This document shows, piece after piece, positions 57,019 through 64,000 of a DNA stretch of 64,000 nucleotides (its first letter is position 1; each line of letters starts with the position of its first letter). The translations under genes and the position numbers were made by a program. The stretch lies in NCBI RefSeq assembly GCF_000715075.1, contig NC_134084.1, positions 3,846,501 through 3,910,500 on the forward strand, in the 5' to 3' direction. The notes below the pieces were generated by a model that had not been told where the DNA came from, did no database searches, and saw only the letters and a list, made by a program, of their open reading frames with translations. The stretch comes from Nicotiana tabacum. Lineage: Eukaryota; Streptophyta; Magnoliopsida; Solanales; Solanaceae.

Positions 57019-58371
57019 CTACTTATTTTCTCCCCCTAATGTTGGATATACTGATTCATTAAAATGGCAATCAGAAAATCTTGCCGTAAATAAATCTTCA
57101 GTCATCGGCTCTAGATATTTTATAATAGAAGGAGATTCATATCCAACATATATCCCCAACCTTCTTTGAGGACCCATCTTTGTGCGTTGTGGTGGAGCAA
57201 TTGAAACATATATCGCACAACCAAAGATCCTAAGATGGGAAATATTTGGCTCCTGACCAAAAGCCAATTGCAATGGGGAGACTTTATGATAACCCGTGGG
57301 CCTTATCCGCACAAGTGTTGTTGCGTGCAAAATAGCATGACCCCATACTGAAATGGAAAATTTTGTTCTCATAAGTATTGGTCTAGCAATTAATTGGAGG
57401 CATTTGATCAATGATTCTGCTAGACCATTTTGTGTATGAACATGAGCAACCGGATGCTCAATTGTTATCCCAGTTGAAATACAATAATCATTAGAGGCTT
57501 GGGATGTAAACTCATCGGCATTATCAAGACGAATTGTCTTAATTGCATAATCTGGAAATTGTGCTCTTAGCTTTATTATTTGAGCCAACAATCTTGCAAA
57601 TGCCATATTGCGAGTTGATAGTAAGCACACATGTGACCATCTTGTAGATGCATCTACCAAAACCATATAATAGTTGAATGGTTCACATGGAGGGTGAATG
57701 GGCCCACATATATCACCCTGTATACGTTCCAAAAATGCAGGGGATTCCATCCTAACTTTAATAGTTGATGGTCTAATAATTAATTTTCCTTGAGAACACG
57801 CAGCACAAGAGAATTTCTTAAATTGAAGAATCTTCTGATTCTTCATTGCATGTCCATGTGAATTCTCAATTATTTTACGCATCATATTACAACCAGGATG
57901 ACCCAACCGATCATGCCAAATAATAAAATTATCTTGATTAGTAAACTTCTCGTTTACTACGGCATGTGTTTCAATCCTGCTAATACTTGTGTAGTATAAA
58001 CCGGAGGAAAGAGCAGGTAATAATTCAAGCACATATTTCTTACCAGACATTATTGTAGTAATATAAAGATATTCAATCTTTTCATCATTTGTAGTATCAA
58101 TATGATAGCCATTTTGGCGAATATCTTTGAAACTTAATAAGTTTCTTTGAGATTTACTACAATATAGTGCTTCATCAATAGCCAAATTTGTTCCTCCTGG
58201 TAGTAATAAATTGGCTCTTCCAGAACCTTCAATTAATCTTGTACTACCGGATATTGTATTAACATTCGCTTCTTTCATTACCAAATAAGAGAAATATCTC
58301 TTATCTTTTAAAATAGTGTGTTGTAGCACTATCCAAAAGACATATATCATCTTTATTAATCTTGAGTCCAA
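57019..58371 (-). pseudogene. Copia protease end and integrase
   Basis: Just upstream, in another frame, the protease active site reads LLDSATTH (58330-58310). A frameshift joins it to 58371-57019, which is open for 450 codons. The gag-pre-integrase zinc domain is WHDRLGHPGCNMMRKI with CAACSQGK. The core has GDICGPIHPP (Asp), IRLDNADEFTSQ (Asp) and GLAESLIKCLQ (Glu), followed by FGCAIYVSIAPPQRTKMGPQ. All catalytic residues are present. The frame stops before the linker region 57018-56420, which has several stops. Confidence 0.9.
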
Positions 58372-58559
58372 CTGAAGACTGGGGAATTTTCATATTCTTC
58401 ATAAAAAAGACATAATACATCATAAGAAATATGAAAAACAAGCAGGAAAAAAACATTAAGAAATACATTAGAAATGTAGAAACTAGCAACACATGATGCA
58501 TTAGGAAAATACACTCAAGAAAAATAAACTAGTTGCAAACATAAACATAACAACTTTTA

Positions 58560-59684
58560 TAGCTTCATTCCCCAGTAAGATGATTAGTTCTTCAGTCAAT
58601 ATCCTCAAAGAAGTCCCCAACTTCTAAATGAGTAATATTTGTTAGGCCTTCAAAATCATCATCTTTATATGCAAGATGTGCCTTAGAATCATATTTATTT
58701 GAGGGACCTGCTTCATCATCATTATTTTGAAAGGTCAAGCGTGCCTCCACATTATTTTCTTTTTTATTGAGGGAGGCTTGATAAAGGTTGACAAAATGTT
58801 CTGGCGTACGACAAATGCGTGCCTAATGACCTCTCATACCACATCGGTGACACATACTAGCTTTACCTTTTGAATGATTAATTTGAGAACCCTTATTGTT
58901 CTCCAATTTATTTCCACCATAATGACGATAATTGTTTCGCCCCTTGCCACGTCCACGTTTACGACCATGTCCACGACCACGGTAATTATTTTGTTTTCTT
59001 TCAAACTTATCATATGTTGCTATAGCATTCACTTCCGGAAATGGAGCTGACCCAGTGGGACGGGCTTCATGATTTTTCATTAATAGAGTATTATTCTGCT
59101 CCGCCACAAATAGGCATGTGATTAACTCAGAATATTTCTTAAAACCTTTTTCACGGTATTGTTGTTGTAGCACCACATTTGAAGCGTGAAAAGTAAAAAA
59201 TATTTTTTTCTAATAAGTCCTCATCTGTGATAGTGTCTCCACATAATTTTAATAGAGAACTTACTTTAAAGATAGCAGAATTATACTCACTTACGGTTTT
59301 AAAGTCTTGCAACCTTAAATGTATTCACTCATACCGAGCTATCGGTAATACCGTAAGTTTTAGGTGGTCATATCGATCCTTCAAATTAATCCATAATTCA
59401 AATGGATCTTTTACGGTTAAATATTCAGTTTTTAACCCTTCATGTAGATGATGACGAAGGAAAATCATGGCCTTCGCTTTATCCTGATTTGATGCTTCAT
59501 TTCCTTGTATAATAGTATTTCCAAGACCTTTAGCGTCAAGGTGAATTTCAGCATCAAGAACCCATGATAAATAGTTCCTCCCGGTGATGTCAAGTGCCAC
59601 AAATTCAAGTTTTGATAAATTTAACATAGTGAAAACTATCATAAAAGATGAATAAGTTAGAGAAATAATTATAATAATAAACAA
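58560..59684 (-). pseudogene. Copia gag
   Basis: 59684 or, more likely, the internal MLNLSKLEFVALDITGRNYL (near 59628) starts the capsid protein: WVLDAEIHLDAKGL, MIFLRHHLHEGLKTEYL, LWINLKDRYDHLKL. A TGA at 59325-59327 is followed in the same frame by DFKTVSEYNSAIFK-like sequence, and 59176-58823 gives YSELITCLFVAEQN, a basic RGRGHGRKRGRGKGRNN stretch and the zinc knuckle CHRCGMRGH, which is cut by a stop before ARICR. The knuckle needs that final Cys. The stop is at a usual Trp position. Confidence 0.85.
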
Positions 59685-59689
59685 TTAAT

Positions 59690-60233
59690 GAAAACAAAAC
59701 GATTAAGGTAAAAGAAATGAAAATAGAGTTATATCATGTTAACAATCTACTATTTCATTTTATTCTTGCCATAAAGTAGAAATTACATACTTGTTTCATT
59801 TCACTTTATATTATTGATATATATGTGTTAATAGAACTGAACGTGACTAACATTATTTATATGTTCCAATAAATATAAAGTAATTAAACTATAAAATTAT
59901 TGCTTGTCAATTTATTTCTCACAGTTCTTCAAAATGCCTTAAAGATATGTTTTGATCTAGGGAGTCCATGAATATTATAAGTATGACATTAGTGCATAGC
60001 TAGTTTGATGACTTTGAGGTCCTCTAAGAGTTGAGCACGGAAGGAAATAGTTATTTTATCACTGCAATGTACTTAAACTATTTAAGATGCCCAAGCGCAC
60101 AAGTAATCTGCAAACAATGAGCATATGATATGTACTGCCATAAATAAAATGATTATAATGATACATACCTTAATAAAATATGGCTCAACTTAGCGGGAGT
60201 TAAGAATAAAATTAGAGCTTCGTGCTGATAACA
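59690..60233 (-). other. Copia 5' untranslated leader
   Basis: AT-rich leader between the primer site and gag, without coding sequence. Confidence 0.6.
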
Positions 60234-60493
60234 TGTTATAAAATAAAAGCAATGCAGTAAAATGTAAACAAGAAGAGATAGAGAGAATGAAGAAGTGTTT
60301 TCTTCTTTCACTTTGGTGTAATTTTTCATTGCAATTACATGGCCTTTTATAGGCATAAAAAGTAAAGATGATGGACATAAAATAGGAAATTTAATCTTTA
60401 AGTTATTCACAACATGGGCATCCAATGTAACATCCAATGTAGTATCCAATGTAGTATCCAAAGTAGTATCCAATGTACAAACTATTCATAACA
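60234..60493 (-). repeat. 5' LTR of the copia element
   Basis: This is the partner of 54480-54739. Differences are seen at A/G in GAGAATG(A/G)AGAAG, C/T in ACATGG(C/T)CTTT and A/G in AATGTA(A/G)CATCC. Confidence 0.93.
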
Positions 60494-60534
60494 TATATAT
60501 AATAGTTCTTGAATTTTTATAGCAGTGGCTGGTG

Positions 60535-61640
60535 TTAAAAATGTTAGGCGATTCGGAGCCCATCGTTCGAATTCATGAAGATGGCGTGCCACTTAGCACA
60601 CAAAAAATCGGAAATCATCCGGAATTCATGTTTTATGGCCCTAAAATACCAAAAACAAGGAATAGTCATGACAAAGCAGGACTATTGCTCATTAGGTCAT
60701 TTCTGATGGGCCTACAAAATTTTAGGCAATTCGGAGCCCCATAACCCGAATTCGTGAAGATGGCGTAGACATTAGCACACGAAAAATTGGAAGTCATCTT
60801 GGATTGCCAAAAAACGAGGAACGGTCATGGAGAAGTAATGTCTATTGTTCATTATGTCGTCTCTGATGGACTTATAAAATTTTAGGCGATTCGAAACTCA
60901 TCGCTCGAAAACATGAAGATGGCATGGACATTAGCACACGAAAAATTGAAAATCATCCTGAATTACTGTTTTATATCCCTAAAACGCTAAAAAAAATAAG
61001 GAACGGTCATGGTGAATCAATAAAAATTATTCTTTAGGTTGTTTTTTATAAGCCCACAAAATTTGAGGCGATTCGGAACCCGTCGCCCGAATTCATTAAG
61101 ATGGCATAGACATTAACGCATGAAAAATTAAAATTCGTCTTGAATTGATGCTTTATGGCCCTAAAATGCTAAAAACGAGGAACAATCATGAAGAAGCAAT
61201 GACAATTATTCATTAGGTCATTTGTATGGGCCTGCAAAATTTTAGGCGATTCGGAGCCTTTCGGGTGAATTTATGAAGATGACATGGACATTAGCACATG
61301 AAAAATAGAAAATCATCTTGAATTCTTGTTTTGTGGCCCAAAAAATAGCAAAAAAAAAAAGAGGAACGGTCATGGCAAAATAAGGACTTTTGTTCATTAG
61401 GTTATTTCTAATGGTCCCACAAAATTTTAGGCGATTCGGAGTCCGTCGCCCGAATTCATGAAGATGGCTTGGCAATTAGCACGCAAAAAATTAGAAATCA
61501 TCCTGAATTATTATTTTATGGCCGTAAAATGCCAAAACGAGGAAAAGTCATGGCGAAGCAATAACTACTGTTCATTAGGTTGTTGGGCCCATAAAATAAT
61601 AGGTGATTCGGAGCTTGTTGCCCGAATTCTAAATTGTTTG
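60535..61640. repeat. Satellite-like tandem array, about six units of ~176 bp
   Basis: The motif TTTTAGGCGATTCGGAGCC recurs at 60547, 60725, 60885, 61067, 61245, 61430 and 61602, giving spacings of 178, 160, 182, 178, 185 and 172 bp. Each unit also has GAATTCATGAAGATGGC and ATTAGCACACGAAAAATTG and a GAGGAACGGTCATGG part. Units are clearly diverged. No coding potential is seen. Confidence 0.93.
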
Positions 61641-62402
61641 AATTGAGTATTATTGCAAACGATTGAGAATATCCTTTGGAGTTTACATCTCAATTTTAAG
61701 GGAGTTTTAGTGAAGATTGGAGTTGGTTTTGGTTGGAATTTTAGATAGAAAATCGAACAAGAAAGAATACGCGGCATACAAAACACAAAACACATACAAT
61801 AACATACTGTATGGAAGTTTGTATGCAAATTGTATGAAAGTTGTATTATATTGATATAAAGCATGACATGTAAAATGTAACTAACCACATATTTGAAGAT
61901 ACGTCAAAATTGTATAAAAGTTATGTTATAATTGTATGAAGATTAATATGAAAGTTGTACGATGTATAAAATTATATTAAAGTTATATGAAGGCATGCAA
62001 ACTGTATCCGGCAATAAACCAAAGTTGGAAGACGTATCAATGTTGTATGAAAGTTGTATAATGTATTATACATTCTTTCTTCTTACTTGATTGAATTTCT
62101 TTTCGATACTCGCATCAAATCAATTGTTGTTCTGCAGTATTTTTTCGTTCAAGTTTAAAGCTTTTGGAGATAAAGCATGATTGCCATTATCATCATTGAA
62201 GTTAAAATATGAAGTTAATTCCCTATTGAGTTTCAATCTTTTTTCGAATTTGAATCAGAATGCTTGTGATTTGTAGCTAGCTCGACCAGAACCTAATTTT
62301 GTACATATTGATTCCGACCAGAACCATTACTGGTCTTGTCTTTATTATTTTCAACATGGCTTTTTCACTACTGTTTTTACGATTCAAATCTACCGAGAAA
62401 TG
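61641..62402. other. AT-rich spacer with TTGTATGAAAG repeats
   Basis: From about 61805 to 62060, degenerate copies of TGTATGAAAGTTGTAT follow one another irregularly. No gene is seen. The last part is probably 5' flank of the receptor-kinase gene. Confidence 0.6.
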
Positions 62403-62515
62403 CTTTTTTGAACCGAAGGTCTATCAGAAACAGCTTCTCTACCTAACTACCTCTACAAGATAGGCATAAGGTTTGCGTACACATTACCCTCCTCAGACGC
62501 CACAACTGTGAGAAC
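62403..62515 (+). mobile_element. Au-type SINE, diverged
   Basis: TTTTGAACCGAAGGTCTATC, AGAAACAGCTTCTCTACCT, GGCATAAGGTTTGCGTACAC and ACCCTCCTCAGACGCCAC follow the Au SINE order. It lies only about 30 bp upstream of the ATG of the receptor-kinase gene, so it may supply its 5' leader. Confidence 0.75.
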
Positions 62516-62543
62516 CTAGTTCTTTCTAATTTTTAAAGTACTA

Positions 62544-63820
62544 ATGGAGAAAACCTTCACCTCTTTTCTCTTGTTGTTTCATTTGGTTGTGCCAAGTTTA
62601 GCCATAACTCACACCAATATTACCACTGATCAATTAGCTCTTCTTTCCTTCAAATCCCAAATCATTTTAGACCCTTTTCACTTGTTGGATGAAAGTTGGT
62701 CTTCAACTATTCCTGTCTGTCATTGGGTTGGAGTCACTTGTGGTTCTCGCCATCACAGAGTGAAGTCATTGAATATTTCCAATATGGATCTTACAGGCAG
62801 AATTCCCCCTGATTTCGGAAATCTCACATTTCTTGATTCTCTTGACTTGAGTAGCAACAATTTCTACGGCAATTTGCCTCAAGAAATGGCACGGTTACAT
62901 CGGTTAAGGTTTGTTAGACTTGGTTTTAACAACTTTAGCGGGGAGGTTCCTTCCTGGTTCGGGGTGTTGCAACAACTTCAAGTTCTAACTCTAAGGAATA
63001 ATTGTTTCAATGGTTTCATCCCCTCTTTATTTTCTAATATTTCCAAGCTTCAAACTTTGGATTTGAAATTCAATTCCTTGGAGGGCCAAATCCCAAAAGA
63101 GATTGGAAATCTTGAAAATCTAAGTTTTTTAAATTTAGGTGTAAACAAGCTTAAAGGTTTTATCCCTCCGTCTCTCTCGAATGCGTCAATGTTGGTGTCT
63201 GTATATCTTTCTTACAATTTCTTACAAGGAAACATCCCAAAAGAGATTGGAAATCTTCAAAACCTAAAACCATTTGTCAATAGAGCATAATCAACTTACA
63301 GGTTCTATACCATTCTCGCTTTTTAACATGTCTAGACTTGAATCCATCGCATTTACAAATAATACCTTATCAGGAAATCTTCCAACTGATGTGTGATCGT
63401 CTTCCAATGCTCGAAAAACTTTATCTAAGTATGAACAAGCTACGCGGTCATATGCCTGTAAGCTTACCAAACTGTTCGAAACTTCAAATGTTGTCTGTAT
63501 CAGTGAACGAGTTTGATGGACCCATACATAGTGAAATTGGTCATTTAAGTAACCTGCAGAATCTGTATCTTGGACGTAACCATTTTGAAGGTTTGGTGTT
63601 GAAAGTTAGCTTATAGTGTTTTCTTCTAACTATAAACTTCTTGAAAAATTTCATCACATTTGAATTATATTGCAGGGACAATTCCAATCTCCATATTCAA
63701 TATCTCCTCGCTGCAGGTGTTGTCACTAGGACGCAACAATCTCTTTGGGTCCTTGCCATGGGAGGTTGGCAACTTGACCAAATTACAGATTCTTGATCTT
63801 AGTCAAAATATGCTAACAGG
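62544..63820 (+). pseudogene. LRR receptor-kinase (subfamily XII type), 5' part, frameshifted
   Basis: The ATG at 62544 starts a signal peptide (MEKTFTSFLLLFHLVVPSLA), then the LRRNT_2 domain (TTDQLALLSFKSQIILDP, CHWVGVTC) and LRRs of the plant type (LDSLDLSSNNFYGNLPQEM, LQTLDLKFNSLEGQIPKEIG, NLSFLNLGVNKLKGFIP). The style is that of FLS2/EFR-related receptors (At3g47570-like), which sense microbial patterns at the plasma membrane. Frame one ends at 63290. The homologous sequence moves to frame two near 63272 (SIEHNQLTGSIPFSLFNMSR) and to frame three near 63395 (CDRLPMLEKLYLSMNKL). At ~63600 it is interrupted by about 75 bp of unrelated sequence ending TTGCAG, then GTIPISIFNISSLQVLSLGR resumes to LDLSQNMLTG/GTATGT. 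No kinase domain is inside the window. Confidence 0.85.
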
Positions 63821-63892
63821 TATGTATATAGTCAAAAGGAGTAGGGAAATTAAGATACAGCAGCTAGCTTGCTATGGCTGAACTAAAAGGGC

Positions 63893-64000
63893 AGCCCGGT
63901 CCACTAAGCTCCCGCTATACGCAGGGTCTGTGGAAAGGCCAGACCACAAGGGTCTATGATATGCAGCCTTACCCTACATTTCTGCAAGAAGTTGTTTCTA
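63893..64000 (-). mobile_element. TS-type SINE, cut by the window end
   Basis: GGGCAGCCCGGTCCACTAAG, TCCCGCTATACGCAGGGTC, ACCACAAGGGTCTATGAT and CTGCAAGAAGTTGTTTC match the 3'-to-5' form of the TS SINE. It lies about 70 bp after the GTATGT donor-like site of the LRR gene, so it is probably in an intron or intron-like insertion. Confidence 0.78.

Larger units (their letters stand above)
54480..60493 (-). mobile_element. Ty1/copia LTR retrotransposon
   Basis: Identical-looking 260-bp LTRs (54480-54739 and 60234-60493, three differences) with TGTTAT...ATAACA ends enclose a minus-strand polyprotein in the copia order gag, protease, integrase, RT, RNase H. The polypurine tract CCAAGGGGGAG is next to the 3' LTR (54740-54750). 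Next to the 5' LTR is TTATCAGCACGAAGC, a primer-site-like sequence. The bases outside the LTRs (GAAGA left, TATAT right) do not match, so no target duplication is seen. Length is 6,014 bp. Despite the young LTRs, the coding region has several breaks. Confidence 0.93.

Overview
The window is plant nuclear DNA, almost certainly from the nightshade family (Solanaceae). Evidence: several copies of a tRNA-derived SINE of the tobacco TS type, two Au-type SINEs, Solanaceae-style Athila and Tekay LTR elements, introns with GT/AG borders, AT-rich spacers and (AT)n/(AC)n microsatellites. The sequence alone does not fix the genus. The only non-transposon gene is a broken LRR receptor-kinase gene at the right edge. 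Everything else recognisable is transposable elements, often nested.

Layout. 1-7624: 3' part of an Athila-type Ty3/gypsy element (RT, RNase H, integrase, extra 3' ORF, polypurine tract, 3' LTR), plus strand, inserted into exon 4 of a four-exon transposon-type pseudogene read on the minus strand (7625-9497). About 9990-10790: LTR-like sequence. 11592-11970: RTE-type LINE remnant. 12220-26185: a 14-kb CACTA (En/Spm) element with terminal inverted repeats and a TAA target duplication. It carries TNP2-like and Ptta/En/Spm-like pseudogenes and a ~9-kb L1-type LINE, which itself contains a 2.06-kb internal tandem duplication. About 26288-27075: a second, non-autonomous CACTA-like element holding a tRNA-Gly-like sequence. 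27250-29110: SINEs and an unnamed repeat. 29871-40777: a complete, decayed Tekay-type chromovirus on the minus strand with 2.85-kb LTRs and GATAA target duplications.

41909-50374: a Mutator-like element (MULE) with ~195-bp terminal inverted repeats and a perfect 10-bp target duplication. It holds a MURA-type transposase gene (plus strand) and, on the opposite strand, two further genes: a small GRF-type zinc-finger/coiled-coil gene hidden by stop codons, and a five-exon plant-mobile-domain (PMD) gene that is nearly intact. Palindromes and tandem repeats lie between and beside these genes. This is the most interesting unit in the window.

53048-53296: a Stowaway-type MITE. 54480-60493: a Ty1/copia element (minus strand) with 260-bp LTRs that differ at only 3 positions. 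60540-61640: a satellite-like array of ~176-bp units. 62544 to the end: the LRR receptor-kinase pseudogene, with a SINE downstream of its last visible coding part.

No gene here looks able to act as it stands. Nearly all coding regions carry frameshifts or stops, many explained by C-to-T or G-to-A changes as expected for methylated repeats. All calls come from reading the sequence; no database search was run, and percentages or counts are by eye.
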